64,000 nt of DNA from Allobosea sp. (GTDB taxonomy: Bacteria; Pseudomonadota; Alphaproteobacteria; Rhizobiales; Beijerinckiaceae). Both the position numbers and the translations under genes were made by a program. The notes below the pieces were generated by a model. The model was given only the letters and a program-made list of their open reading frames with translations. It searched no databases and had not been told where the DNA came from. Location of the stretch: contig NZ_JAUYTP010000030.1 in NCBI RefSeq assembly GCF_030695125.1, positions 62,001-126,000 of the forward strand, read 5' to 3'. This document shows, piece after piece, positions 16,660 through 28,219 of this stretch; position 1 is the stretch's first letter, and each line of letters opens with the position of its first letter.

Positions 16660-17274
16660 ATGGACGGCTCACGAGAATGTGCCCCGGCGCCGCACGACGA
16701 GGCGGTGACCCGGATCGAACAGATTGCCGACGCGGCGCTTCGCCGGTTTGCGCGCTATGGATTCAAGCGCAGTTCGATGGACGACATCGCGCGCGAGGCC
16801 GGCCTCGCCAAGGCGACGATCTATCTGCACTTCAAGGGCAAGGACGACGTCTTCCGGGCGATGATGGCGCGGTTTCTGGCGCAGGTCGCCGCACGCTGCG
16901 AAGCCGTGATGGCGCAGCCCCTGCCCCTTCCCGACAAGCTTTCAGCGCTGATGCTCGCGCATTTCGGCGCAGGCTATGCCGCTTTCGGCGATGGCGAACA
17001 TCTGCTCGAGCTCAAGACGGTGATGGCGAGCATCGCGACGCGGGAAGCGCAGGCCTTCGAGCACATCTTCTGCAGCCATGCGACGGCGCTCCTGACGCAA
17101 GCGGCCGCCTCAGGAGAGGTCTCGCTGGGAGCGCTCAAGGCCAAACAGATCGTCGAAACGATCGCACATGCTGCGATTGGCGCGAAGATGGGGCCGCAGC
17201 CTTCGCTGGAAACCTATGAAGCCAGGCTGCGCCAGATCGCGGTGCTCGCGGCGCAGGCGGTTACGAAGCGGTAG
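16660..17274 (+). CDS. TetR-family transcriptional regulator
   Basis: This 204-residue one-component repressor has a TetR helix-turn-helix at about residues 20-65: IADAALRRFARYGFKRSSMDD, then IAREAGLAKATIYLHFKGKD. The C-terminal ligand domain is all-helical. The ATG at 16660 was chosen (MDGSRECAP); an upstream extension of the frame would run over the inverted repeat at 16592-16617. Being divergent from the molybdenum hydroxylase genes, it likely represses them until a substrate binds, which is inference from position. Confidence 0.92.
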   Translation: MDGSRECAPAPHDEAVTRIEQIADAALRRFARYGFKRSSMDDIAREAGLAKATIYLHFKGKDDVFRAMMARFLAQVAARCEAVMAQPLPLPDKLSALMLAHFGAGYAAFGDGEHLLELKTVMASIATREAQAFEHIFCSHATALLTQAAASGEVSLGALKAKQIVETIAHAAIGAKMGPQPSLETYEARLRQIAVLAAQAVTKR

Positions 17275-17319
17275 TCATCCGATCGGTTGACGTTTTGCCC
17301 GGGCGGATTATCATGGGGC

Positions 17320-17598
17320 ATGATCAAGAGCTTCGGCAACAAGGCTCTGAAGACCCTTTGGGAAACGGGCGCGACGGCGAAGATCGACGTCAAGATGCAC
17401 AGGCGCATCCTGGCTCGGCTGACGAGCCTGGATGCGGCGGCAAGACCGGAAGACATGAATCTGGTCGGCTACGACTTCCACGCGCTGCGCGGTTTCGATC
17501 CCACCCGTTACACGGTTCATATCAACGGGCCGTGGTGCGTGACATTCGAATTCCTGGACGCCGACGCCTACCGTGTTGATCTCGAGCAGTACCACTAG
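17320..17598 (+). CDS. higB: HigB-type toxin (RelE/ParE superfamily)
   Basis: This 92-residue ribosome-dependent mRNA interferase is recognised by MIKSFGNKALKTLWETG at the N-terminus and by FHALRGFDPTRYTVHINGPWCVTFEF, positions 50-75, which contains the conserved R-x-W-ITF core of the plasmid-killer family. The start at 17320 fits the family; a longer upstream version starts in noncoding sequence. The antitoxin gene follows after 18 bp, the toxin-first order typical of higBA. Confidence 0.92.
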   Translation: MIKSFGNKALKTLWETGATAKIDVKMHRRILARLTSLDAAARPEDMNLVGYDFHALRGFDPTRYTVHINGPWCVTFEFLDADAYRVDLEQYH

Positions 17599-17616
17599 TG
17601 ATCAGGAGGCTGACAC

Positions 17617-17928
17617 ATGACTGACAGCAATGATCATCGTCCCGAGATGCTCCGCGCACCGCTCCATCCCGGAGCCGTTCTCGGCGATATCATTCCCGAT
17701 GTGGGAAAGAGCAAGACCGAGATCGCCAGCCTGCTGGGCATCTCCCGCCAGTACCTTTACGCGGTGCTGGACGGCAAAAAGCCCTTGTCACCGGCCATGG
17801 CGGCGCGGATTGCCAAGGCCTTCGGCGGCAGCACGGCATCTTGGCTGCGCATGCAGGCGGCTTATGATGCCTGGCATGCGGAACGCGACATCGATGTGTC
17901 TCATATTCCGGTGCTGACCGCCGCCTGA
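17617..17928 (+). CDS. higA: HigA-type antitoxin (XRE family)
   Basis: This 103-residue antitoxin has a helix-turn-helix at about residues 30-80: HPGAVLGDIIPD, SKTEIASLLGISRQYLYAVL and AARIAKAFGGSTASWLRMQ. HigA proteins bind HigB and repress their own promoter. GGAGG lies upstream of the ATG. The stop is only 14 bp from the end of the convergent ppdK gene, leaving no room for a separate terminator. Confidence 0.93.
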   Translation: MTDSNDHRPEMLRAPLHPGAVLGDIIPDVGKSKTEIASLLGISRQYLYAVLDGKKPLSPAMAARIAKAFGGSTASWLRMQAAYDAWHAERDIDVSHIPVLTAA

Positions 17929-17942
17929 ATATCCGCCTCGCC

Positions 17943-20627
<2,685 letters not shown>

Positions 20628-20793
20628 CAGATTTCGCCTCTTGATTGAGCCCAGGCCAACAACGCCCCGGCGTTCAAAATGTTTCGGCGCAGCGCCGCCC
20701 ATCGCGCAGGGGCAACGCGGGCCAAAGACCGCGTGGTCATGCCGAAAAGCGCATGAACAATCAATGAGCCGAACGAACCCTCGTGCCGTCCCA

Positions 20794-21219
20794 TCAGCCG
20801 CCGGGCCACGGCTCTTCGGGCGCCAGCAAGGACAGATTTGGAAAATAAGTGCGATAGCGGGCCGCGTCCCGCGTCATCAACTGATATCCCGCGACAGCCG
20901 CATGGGCACCGATGAAGAAATCCGACAATGGCGATAGCTTGGTGCCGCCCCGCCGCCGATAGGTGAGGAAGCATTTGCCCGCCAGGAACGCGGCCTCGAA
21001 CGGGATCGGCTCACGGTCGATCATAGCCCTCGGCAACGCTGCGTCGACATCTTCAATGCGGGTGTAGCGGACGGAGACTTCGGCATAGACAACGGGGTTG
21101 ATGACGAGCCGGAAACGGTCGGCCGCCTGCTCCAGCGCGTGTGCCGACCAGGCGAACCAGCGAGGGTCTTCCGTCATCACGTCCAGCAGCACGTTGCTGT
21201 CGATCATGAGGGCCGTCAC
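20794..21219 (-). CDS. vapC: VapC-type PIN-domain toxin
   Basis: This 141-residue putative ribonuclease toxin has the PIN acidic residues visible: MIDSNVLLDV near the N-terminus (Asp7), NPVVYAEVS (about 41-49), and LSDFFIGAHAAVAG (about 96-109). It probably cleaves tRNA or rRNA, as VapC proteins do. The GTG start directly follows the TGA of the AbrB-type antitoxin gene with no gap, so translation is probably coupled. Confidence 0.92.
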   Translation of the reverse strand: MTALMIDSNVLLDVMTEDPRWFAWSAHALEQAADRFRLVINPVVYAEVSVRYTRIEDVDAALPRAMIDREPIPFEAAFLAGKCFLTYRRRGGTKLSPLSDFFIGAHAAVAGYQLMTRDAARYRTYFPNLSLLAPEEPWPGG

Positions 21220-21453
21220 TCAGCCCTCCCGTGTCAACGCCATGATCTCGTCGGTGCTCATCGCGACATCGCCGCGGCCGCGCAGATGCGCGACGAGCCT
21301 GGCGCCTCGGGTGGCCTTCTTGCCCGATGTCGCGGGCGTGATCCGAACGACTTTGCCATCGAAAGCAAACTCGACTTCGGTGTGCGGGAGCAGGCCCGCC
21401 TGCTCGCGGATCTCGGCGGGGATGGTGACCTGGCCTTTCGACGTGATGCGCAT
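21220..21453 (-). CDS. vapB: VapB-type antitoxin, AbrB/SpoVT swapped-hairpin
   Basis: This 77-residue antitoxin opens with the AbrB fold signature MRITSKGQVTIPAEIREQ and LPHTEVEFAFDGKVVRI, followed by a flexible C-terminal arm (STDEIMALTREG) that should wrap around the toxin. It is the first gene of the pair and probably autoregulates it. An A/T-richer stretch just upstream (TTTCTTACGTTTCGATGTAAG on the plus strand, 21464-21484) is the likely promoter/operator area. Confidence 0.9.
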   Translation of the reverse strand: MRITSKGQVTIPAEIREQAGLLPHTEVEFAFDGKVVRITPATSGKKATRGARLVAHLRGRGDVAMSTDEIMALTREG

Positions 21454-21538
21454 GGCTTCACTCCGTTTCTTACGTTTCGATGTAAGAACGATGGCGCCTG
21501 ATGCCAAGCCTCGCTGCGTTCGTGCCGTCCCCTGCCGC

Positions 21539-22027
21539 CTAACGCGGCCTCGCCTTCTTCGGCCAGCGCAGGGGCCAGTTGACGATCCGGTCGGGCACGT
21601 CCTCGTCGGGGACATCATCCTCGCTGGCGAAAACCCGGCCGCGGACCGCGACGCCCGCCTCGACCACCGTCTCAGGGTCACCCGAGACCAGCGGATGCCA
21701 CCAGGGCAGATCGCGCCCCTCGGCCACCAGCCGATAGGCGCAGGTCGGCGGCAGCCAGGGCAGCGTGCGCACGTCATGGGGCGTCAGCGTCACGCAGTCG
21801 GGCACGATGGTCGAGCGGTTGACGTAGTCCTTGCAGCGGCAGGTCTGCGCATCGAACAGGCGGCAGCCGATATCGGTCGCCAGGATGGCGTCGGTGTCCT
21901 CGTCCTGTAGCTTGACGAGGCAGCAACGGCCGCAGCCGTCGCAGAGCGATTCCCATTGTTGCGGGTTCATCGCCTCCAGCGAGGTCGACAGCCAGAAGGG
22001 ATCGCGCGGTGTTCGTTCATCGGCCAT
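21539..22027 (-). CDS. YcgN-family cysteine-cluster protein (UPF0260)
   Basis: This 162-residue cytoplasmic protein of unknown biochemical role has a conserved Cys array that may bind zinc or an Fe-S cluster: [13 protein letters not shown] near residues 28-40, [14 protein letters not shown] near 54-67, then CVTLTPHD and [20 protein letters not shown]. The length matches the family. It is divergent from the penicillin-binding protein gene. Family assignment is secure; function is not known. Confidence 0.93.
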   Translation of the reverse strand: MADERTPRDPFWLSTSLEAMNPQQWESLCDGCGRCCLVKLQDEDTDAILATDIGCRLFDAQTCRCKDYVNRSTIVPDCVTLTPHDVRTLPWLPPTCAYRLVAEGRDLPWWHPLVSGDPETVVEAGVAVRGRVFASEDDVPDEDVPDRIVNWPLRWPKKARPR

Positions 22028-22204
22028 GGCGCCTTATGCGCCGCCCGGCGCGGCGATGGAAGCGAGACGGCCGCCGCATCCGCTTCTCCCGCGCCTGCGT
22101 AGGCAGGGGGCGTGCCGAAACGGGACAGCGGGGCGTGGCCCGGAAACTGCTGTGCCGATCAAATTATCCCGGCGCCTCTTACGCTGGGACGAAGAGGGGA
22201 TATG

Positions 22205-22226
22205 TAATCGCGCACCGGCGCGATTA
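22205..22226. promoter_or_regulatory. 9-bp inverted repeat upstream of penicillin-binding protein gene
   Basis: TAATCGCGC and GCGCGATTA flank a 4-bp ACCG centre, 85 bp before the start of the PBP gene. It is a tight perfect palindrome in the divergent region and could be an operator. There is no T tract. Confidence 0.35.
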
Positions 22227-22310
22227 TGGTGCTCGCGCGACCGGAGCGCGGCGGGACGATGTTGCCGATGTTTCGGGGCGGCGGCTCTCAATCGGGATGC
22301 CAGGACGGCG

Positions 22311-24542
22311 ATGGAGTTCAAGAAGACAGGCTGGACGACCCGACTGAAGCGCTTCGCGCTTGCCGTCGATTCATGGGTCGATGCCGGGCTGTGGGGCGCG
22401 GCGCGGCGCGCTGGCGACACCTATGAACGCATCCGCAGCTTCACCGACCGGCTCACAGTCACCGGCGGACAGAGGCTCGCCGCCGAATTCGCCAGCGAGG
22501 GTCTGAATGTCGGCATCGCAGGCTCTTTTCTCCTGCTGGCGCTGGCCATCCCCTCTTTCCAGGAGGGGCGCGAGGAGGCGCTCAAGCACCAGGTCTTCGC
22601 CGTGACCTTCCTCGACCGCTATGGTGCCGAGCTCGGCCATCGCGGCGCGCGCCACGACGATTCGCTGACGCTCGAGGAAATGCCCGACCATCTGCTGAAG
22701 GCCGTTCTCGCCACCGAGGACCGACGCTTCTACGACCATTTCGGCATCGACATCATCGGCACGATGCGCGCCTTGAGCGTGAATGCGCGGGCTTCGGGCG
22801 TGGTGCAGGGCGGCTCGTCGCTGACGCAGCAACTCGCCAAGAACCTGTTCCTGACCAATGAGCGCTCGCTCGACCGCAAGATCAAGGAAGCCTTCCTGGC
22901 GATCTGGCTGGAACAGCGGCTGACCAAGAACGAGATTCTCAAGCTCTATCTCGACCGGGCCTATATGGGCGGCGGCACCTTCGGCGTGGCGGCGGCGGCG
23001 GATTACTACTTCGGCAAATCGGTGCGGGATGTCTCGCTGGCCGAGGCCGCGATGCTGGCGGGCCTGTTCAAGGCGCCGACCAAATTCGCGCCCCATGTCA
23101 ACCTGCCGGCCGCCCGCTCGCGCGCCAATGACGTGCTCAACGCCATGGTCGATGCCGGCTTCATGACGGCGGGCCAGGTCGACAGCGCCAAGCGCAACCC
23201 GGCGACGCCGATCGACCGACGCCGCGATTCCAGCCCGGACTACTATCTCGACTGGGCCTTCGACGAGATCCGGCGCCTGGCCGATGACGGCAAGATCGGC
23301 CCCGACCGGGTGCTGACGGTGAAGACGCCGCATGACCCCGCGATCCAGGACCGGGCCGACACGGCGATCGAATCGATCCTGCGTCAGCACGGGCCCGGCT
23401 ATCGCGCCAAGCAGGCTGCCACCGCGATCATGGAGACCGACGGTGCCGTGCGCGCCCTGGTCGGCGGGCGCGACTATGGCGCCAGCCAGTTCAACCGTGC
23501 GACGGCAAGCCTGCGGCAGCCCGGCTCCTCCTTCAAACCCTTCGTCTATGCCGCCGCGATGCAGGCGGGGCTGTACAAGCCCGCGACGATCGTCACCGAC
23601 CGGCCGGTCTGCATCGGCAACTGGTGCCCCAACAATTACGGGCGGTCCTTCGCCGGTTCGATGCCGCTGACGGTGGCGCTGGCCAAGTCGATCAATACAA
23701 TCCCGGTGCAGATGTCGATCGCGCTCGGCCAGGCCACCGGCGAAACCCATGTCGCCCGCGCCGCCCGCATCGGCCGGCTGAAGATCATCGAGACCAGCCG
23801 CGCGATGGGCCTGAACTCGCCGCTGACCGACACGGTCTCGCTGCCGATCGGCGCGGCGGAGGTGACCGTGATCGACATGGCCGCCGGCTATGCCGTGTTC
23901 GCCAATGGCGGCAGGCGCGCCAGGCCCTATGCCGCGATCGAGATCCACAACTCCCATGGCGAGCCGATCTATCGCCACGACCGCGACGAGCCCGCGCCAT
24001 TGCAGGTGCTGAGCACGCAGGTGGCGCAGGACATCAACTTCATGCTGTCCAAGGTTCCCACCGAGGGCACCGGCCGCCGCGCCGCGCTCGAGGGCGTCGT
24101 CACGGCGGGCAAGACCGGCACCACCAACGGCTACAAGGACGCCTGGTATGTCGGCTATTCCGGCAACCTGGTCGGCGCGGTCTGGTACGGCAACGATGAT
24201 TCCTCGGAGACCGCCAACATGACCGGCGGTTCGCTGCCGGCCATGACCTGGAAGGAGATCATGCAGTTCGCCCATCAGGGCCTCGAACTCAAGCCGATTC
24301 CCGGCGTCGCGCCCCCCGATCCGAAGGCGGCGACGATCGCGCGGGCCCAGGCGCCGGCCACCCCGAATGCGGCGTCTGCCACTGGGCCAGGGGCCGGCCA
24401 CATGCCGCGCCAGTCCTTCGAGGTGCTGTCGGCCGTGGGGGCGATGTTCAAGACGATCGAGGCGCCCCGCCCCGCCGGGCGGCGGCTCCAGGTCGGCATT
24501 CAGGACATCTCGGCCGCGGGCTCCGAGCGGGCCATCCGGTAA
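22311..24542 (+). CDS. Bifunctional penicillin-binding protein 1A-type
   Basis: This inner-membrane enzyme polymerises and cross-links peptidoglycan (743 residues). It has a basic cytoplasmic segment, one membrane helix (about residues 64-82, NVGIAGSFLLLALAIPSF), a GT51 transglycosylase domain with LATEDRRFYDHFGID, GGSSLTQQLAKNLFL and KNEILKLYLDRAYMGGG, and a transpeptidase domain with SSFK (nucleophile Ser406), KSINTIPVQ and KTGTTNG. A Pro/Ala tail ends the protein. The start at 22311 (MEFKKTGW) is chosen because the longer frame overlaps the divergent YcgN gene. Confidence 0.95.
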   Translation: MEFKKTGWTTRLKRFALAVDSWVDAGLWGAARRAGDTYERIRSFTDRLTVTGGQRLAAEFASEGLNVGIAGSFLLLALAIPSFQEGREEALKHQVFAVTFLDRYGAELGHRGARHDDSLTLEEMPDHLLKAVLATEDRRFYDHFGIDIIGTMRALSVNARASGVVQGGSSLTQQLAKNLFLTNERSLDRKIKEAFLAIWLEQRLTKNEILKLYLDRAYMGGGTFGVAAAADYYFGKSVRDVSLAEAAMLAGLFKAPTKFAPHVNLPAARSRANDVLNAMVDAGFMTAGQVDSAKRNPATPIDRRRDSSPDYYLDWAFDEIRRLADDGKIGPDRVLTVKTPHDPAIQDRADTAIESILRQHGPGYRAKQAATAIMETDGAVRALVGGRDYGASQFNRATASLRQPGSSFKPFVYAAAMQAGLYKPATIVTDRPVCIGNWCPNNYGRSFAGSMPLTVALAKSINTIPVQMSIALGQATGETHVARAARIGRLKIIETSRAMGLNSPLTDTVSLPIGAAEVTVIDMAAGYAVFANGGRRARPYAAIEIHNSHGEPIYRHDRDEPAPLQVLSTQVAQDINFMLSKVPTEGTGRRAALEGVVTAGKTGTTNGYKDAWYVGYSGNLVGAVWYGNDDSSETANMTGGSLPAMTWKEIMQFAHQGLELKPIPGVAPPDPKAATIARAQAPATPNAASATGPGAGHMPRQSFEVLSAVGAMFKTIEAPRPAGRRLQVGIQDISAAGSERAIR

Positions 24543-24635
24543 GCCCATCGGCCGGGCTCGGTTGACGCGCTGCCGCGGGCTGGGTCAACTCGCGCCGCCG
24601 CCCGCCTGATACGGGCCGCTTTCGAAAGCAGGATC

Positions 24636-25211
24636 GTGCGCGTTTTCCATCTCGCCTATCTGATCGCGCTCGGTGCGGGGCTGGGGCTGACCTCGGCGCA
24701 TTACGCCGTCGCCGGACGGCCCCTGCTCGGCATGGTCGAGATCGGCGCCTGGAAGACCTGGCCACGCAGCGGCGGGCGCGAGATCGACCCCTATCTGCGC
24801 GCCTATCTCGCCAGAGGCGTGCATCTGCCGCTGGGCGCGGGCGAAGGCCTGGAACTGATCGCCGAGCATGACGACCAGGGCCGTGCCCTCGACGGGCGCT
24901 GCCGCTATCTCCTGAGCGGGCTGGTTCCGACGACCCGTGGCTGGACGCTCAGCGTCACCGACGGCGATGGCCGCGCCTTCCGGCTGCCGCTCGACCGCAG
25001 CGGCTTCACCGATGCCGAGGTCCTGCGTGACGAGAGCGGCACACTGCGCATCGCCGCCGCATCCTGGCCGCAGGCCGGCGACTGGCTGCCGCTGCCGACG
25101 AGCGGGCGCTTCCAGCTGCGCCTGCGGCTCTACGACACGCCCATCGCCACCCAGGCCGGCGAAACCAGGCCGGAAAGCCTGCCGCGGATCGAGCGGCTGG
25201 ACTGCCCATGA
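24636..25211 (+). CDS. DUF1214 domain protein
   Basis: This 191-residue protein has an N-terminal hydrophobic signal or anchor (about residues 2-26) and a DUF1214-like beta-rich domain (about 90-190) with TRGWTLSVTDGDGRAF, TLRIAAASWPQAGDWLPLP and FQLRLRLYDTP. In larger family members DUF1254 and DUF1214 are fused; here they are separate genes overlapping by 4 bp (ATGA). A GTG start at 24636 is used, since no in-frame ATG precedes the hydrophobic segment. The function is unknown; the pair is probably envelope-located. Confidence 0.82.
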   Translation: MRVFHLAYLIALGAGLGLTSAHYAVAGRPLLGMVEIGAWKTWPRSGGREIDPYLRAYLARGVHLPLGAGEGLELIAEHDDQGRALDGRCRYLLSGLVPTTRGWTLSVTDGDGRAFRLPLDRSGFTDAEVLRDESGTLRIAAASWPQAGDWLPLPTSGRFQLRLRLYDTPIATQAGETRPESLPRIERLDCP

Positions 25212-25861
25212 GCGCCGCCGATCAGGACCTCGCCTCCGGGGCGCGGACCATCGCGTCGAGCGCGACGGCGAGACGGGCGCTGCCGCGCGGCGCACGCTTC
25301 GGCGCGGCGGTGAGCCGCCTGCTGCTGGCGACGGCGGCCGGGCTCGTGCTCGCGGGCATCGTCCATATCGTGACGATCCTGCTGATCCCGACCCTGTCCG
25401 TCGGCGACGCCGCCCACGCCTATCGCGCGCTCGGCCAGGACGGCCGCGCCGAATTGATCGCGGCGGCCGACGAGCGTGGCCTCCCCCTGCCCCGCGAGGC
25501 GGACCCGGCGGTGGTGACGGCCGTTTGCAGCTATGATCTCACGGCCGGGCCGATGCGGGTCATCGCGCGGGCGGGGAGCCTGCCGCTGGGCCTGACCCTT
25601 CACCGGAGCGGCGGCGGCGTGGTCTATGCGATCACCGATCGCGCCGCGGTCCGCGGGGTCATCGAATTTGTGGTGATGACCGCCGAGCAGCGCGACGAGC
25701 GCATCGCCGGCGACGAAGAGGGCGAGGCCGCCCGCGAATTGCGTATCGTCTCCGACAGCGTCCAGGGGCTGATCGTGGTGCGTGTCCTGATGCGCCTCCC
25801 GTCCGACCGGGCCGATGCCGAGGCGCTGGCCGGCGGCGTCGCCTGCGGCCTGGCCGACTGA
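25208..25861 (+). CDS. DUF1254-like membrane-anchored protein
   Basis: This 217-residue partner of the DUF1214 protein has a membrane helix near residues 36-58 (LLLATAAGLVLAGIVHIVTIL), then a soluble domain with DPAVVTAVCSYDLTAGPMRV and VVYAITDRAAVRG, the shortened DUF1254 form found in Rhizobiales. The start codon overlaps the upstream stop (ATGA), so stoichiometric coupled translation is likely. The biological role is unknown. Confidence 0.8.
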   Translation: MSAADQDLASGARTIASSATARRALPRGARFGAAVSRLLLATAAGLVLAGIVHIVTILLIPTLSVGDAAHAYRALGQDGRAELIAAADERGLPLPREADPAVVTAVCSYDLTAGPMRVIARAGSLPLGLTLHRSGGGVVYAITDRAAVRGVIEFVVMTAEQRDERIAGDEEGEAARELRIVSDSVQGLIVVRVLMRLPSDRADAEALAGGVACGLAD

Positions 25862-25879
25862 GCTCTCCTTGACTGAACT

Positions 25880-26680
25880 TCAGCCCTTGTAGACAGCCGG
25901 TGGCTGGGGAGACCCGCCGTCAGCGGGCGTCTGCGCGCCGCCGCCGAAGGCGCCGATCAGCGACATCTTGCACAGAGGCCCGGCTTCCGCCTCGAGCGCC
26001 ATGATGGCGCGTTCGGCGCGGATCGCCTCGCGCGAGGGCATCTGGACGACGAGATTGGCGAGCGCATAGCGATAGCTCTCGATCCGGAAACCGACGCGCT
26101 CGCAGACCCAGAGGATGAGCCCCTCGTTTTCGACGACGCGGGCGAAGGCCGGCTCGATCTGGCTCGGCGCGACCTGTGGCGAACCTTCGGCCGTCCGCAT
26201 CCGCACCCGGTCGGCCGAGACCACGCGCATCGCATTGGCGCGGAAGGGGCCGATCAGCAGCCGGTCGGCATTGGCGTCCTCCGCCAGGCGCGCATAGCGC
26301 GAGGCCTGCGAAGCGTAGGAGCCCGCCGTCAGCGCGCTGAAATAGTCGGAGACCGAGCCTGGCTGCATCTGCGCCGGCAGGACCCTGGCATGCGCGAGGT
26401 CGGAGATGCGGGCCTGGAAGACGCTGCGCTCATGGCTGGGCATGATGAAGCGCCAGGCGCGGTCGCGCAGTTGCTCCTCGTCGTCGGTGAAGCGGAAATG
26501 CGAGGCGGCCTCGCCGCGGAAGGTGGCCGACCAGAAGCCGGCCTGCGGCGCGATGACCTGGCTGAAGATATCCTGGCGCGGCCGGCCGAGATCGCCCGTG
26601 CAGGCCCCCGCGGCGAGGGCGACGACCATTGCGGCCGCCCGCCGCAACCCGGCGCGGTCCAGACCCGCCAGGCGCGACAT
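25880..26680 (-). CDS. Putative exported protein of unknown function
   Basis: This 266-residue protein begins with a basic N-terminus and hydrophobic stretch AAAMVVALAAGACTGD, a possible but imperfect lipobox with Cys27. The mature part is helical and charged and has no recognised domain, though SHERSVFQARISDLAHARVLP and YRYALANLVVQMPSREAIRAE look like conserved blocks of a Rhizobiales lipoprotein-like family. Its ATG overlaps the upstream TGA by one base (TGATG), coupling it to the 79-aa gene. It converges with the DUF1254 gene. Confidence 0.7.
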   Translation of the reverse strand: MSRLAGLDRAGLRRAAAMVVALAAGACTGDLGRPRQDIFSQVIAPQAGFWSATFRGEAASHFRFTDDEEQLRDRAWRFIMPSHERSVFQARISDLAHARVLPAQMQPGSVSDYFSALTAGSYASQASRYARLAEDANADRLLIGPFRANAMRVVSADRVRMRTAEGSPQVAPSQIEPAFARVVENEGLILWVCERVGFRIESYRYALANLVVQMPSREAIRAERAIMALEAEAGPLCKMSLIGAFGGGAQTPADGGSPQPPAVYKG

Positions 26681-26919
26681 CACGCCGGCTGCCTGGCGTG
26701 CGTCGCCTTCCTGGGGCGTTTCGGGCGGCTCGTCGCAGATGGGGGCTGCACACGCGGCCGGCGCGGCGACGGGGCCTCGGCGACGACGCCCGGGTCCCCC
26801 TGCCGCTCGTAGCGAACCCCGGTGAAGAACAGAATCGTCGCCGGCTCCGTCCTGGGAAGGGCGGAGGCTTCGGCGGGTTGCGCCCTGCGGCGGGGCGCAA
26901 GCGGGATGACGACGGCCAT
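26680..26919 (-). CDS. Small conserved protein, 79 aa, coupled to downstream gene
   Basis: The protein has the stretch ATILFFTGVRYER near residues 28-40, which is typical of a short uncharacterised protein common in Rhizobiales. The rest is Pro/Arg-rich and probably disordered. Its TGA overlaps the ATG of the exported-protein gene by one base, supporting reality and coupling. The start at 26919 gives MAVVIPLAPRRR; a longer frame extends into noncoding sequence. Function unknown. Confidence 0.6.
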   Translation of the reverse strand: MAVVIPLAPRRRAQPAEASALPRTEPATILFFTGVRYERQGDPGVVAEAPSPRRPRVQPPSATSRPKRPRKATHARQPA

Positions 26920-27062
26920 AATGCGCCTCCATGTCTTGGCGCCTGCGTTTCGGTCGCGGGAGATCGCTCTCCGTCCCGCATCAGGCCCACACATGGTTAA
27001 CGCCCTCTTAAAGCCTCGGGGATTACGCTGGCCTGCGCCTTAGAATCACAGCCGAGTGTCTC

Positions 27063-28196
27063 ATGCCGTCGCGGATTTCAGCCGAACTCGCCCATCTGGC
27101 CCGCCTTGCACGCGATGGCGGGCTCGATCTCAGCCAGGTCTCGCTGCGGGTGAAGGCCGACCTGCTGATGTCGACGCCGCACCCGGCGCCGGACGATCTC
27201 GCCGCCTTCGGGGAGATGGCCGCGACGCTGGTGCCCAGCATCGACGAGGCCACGGCCGTGATCCTCGCCCGCAAGATCGCCGGCTGGCGGCATGCGCCGG
27301 CGCAGGCCCTGATGGCGCTGCGGGCCCGTGGCGGGGCGGCGCTCGCCGCCCTGATTCATCACGGCCTGCCGCTGACGCCCGCCGAGATGGAGGATTTCGC
27401 CGGACACTCGGACATCGCGCTGGCGGCCGCGCTGGCCAGCCGGCCCGACCTCAGCGCCACCGCCATCCTCATTCTGATCGAACGCGCCGACCGCGCGATC
27501 GACTTCGCGGTGATGGCCAACATGGCCGCCACCCTGCCCCGGGCCTCGCTCGATCTGCTGCTCTCCCGCGCCCGTGCCGATGCCGGCTATGCGCCGCCGC
27601 TGCTGGCGCGCCGCGACCTCGCCAGCAGCGATCTCGCCCCCCTGTTCCTGTTCGCCGGGGCCGATCGGCGCATGGCGATGCTCGATTCGCTGGCGGCGCT
27701 GGACTCGCTGGGCCCGGCCGAGCGCCGCCCGCCCGTATCGCGCGAGGCGTTTGCCGATTGGCTCGCCCTGGCGGCCCAGGATCGCGACAGCGCGTTCCTG
27801 GCGCTCGCGACCCATCTCGGCGGCGGGCCCACCCTGGCTGCGGCCATCGCCACCGACCATGCGCGCGATCTCGCCGCGCTCAGCCTGGCGGCGGCCGGCG
27901 CCAGCGTCGAGGATGCGACGCGCTTCCTGATCAGGCTCGGCGACGAGGCGGCCCATTCGGTCGAGCGGATCTTCGCCGTCGTTGCGCTGATGCGCAGCGT
28001 CCGGCCGAGCGTGGCGCTGCGGCTGGTCATGCAGGTCAGCGGCACGCCGATGCCCGCAGCCGCGCGCAGGGGACAGCATCAGCCGGCGATGGACCCGAGC
28101 GGCACGCCCGCCCGCACCGGCACCGCCCGCGGCGAGACGGTCGGCACGGCCGGCGACATCCTGCGCAAGCTCGGCCTGAAGCGCGACCAGGGCTGA
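27063..28196 (+). CDS. DUF2336 domain protein
   Basis: This is a 377-residue cytoplasmic alpha-helical repeat protein, almost entirely made of HEAT-like helices rich in Ala and Leu. DUF2336 proteins are specific to Alphaproteobacteria and have no established biochemical function. Typical features are HSDIALAAALASRPDLSATAI, with residues alternating for stacked helices, and SLDLLLSRARADAGYAPPLLARRDL. The C-terminal tail, ending DILRKLGLKRDQG, is disordered. The gene stands alone between divergent and convergent neighbours. Confidence 0.8.
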   Translation: MPSRISAELAHLARLARDGGLDLSQVSLRVKADLLMSTPHPAPDDLAAFGEMAATLVPSIDEATAVILARKIAGWRHAPAQALMALRARGGAALAALIHHGLPLTPAEMEDFAGHSDIALAAALASRPDLSATAILILIERADRAIDFAVMANMAATLPRASLDLLLSRARADAGYAPPLLARRDLASSDLAPLFLFAGADRRMAMLDSLAALDSLGPAERRPPVSREAFADWLALAAQDRDSAFLALATHLGGGPTLAAAIATDHARDLAALSLAAAGASVEDATRFLIRLGDEAAHSVERIFAVVALMRSVRPSVALRLVMQVSGTPMPAAARRGQHQPAMDPSGTPARTGTARGETVGTAGDILRKLGLKRDQG

Positions 28197-28219
28197 TCGT
28201 CCAGGACGAAGCGACGCGC

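Noticed and set aside
22371..24548. Long minus-strand frame opposite the PBP1A gene
   Set aside because: It is composed of Arg/Gly/Asp-rich antisense sequence, while the plus-strand frame has all transglycosylase and transpeptidase motifs in order.
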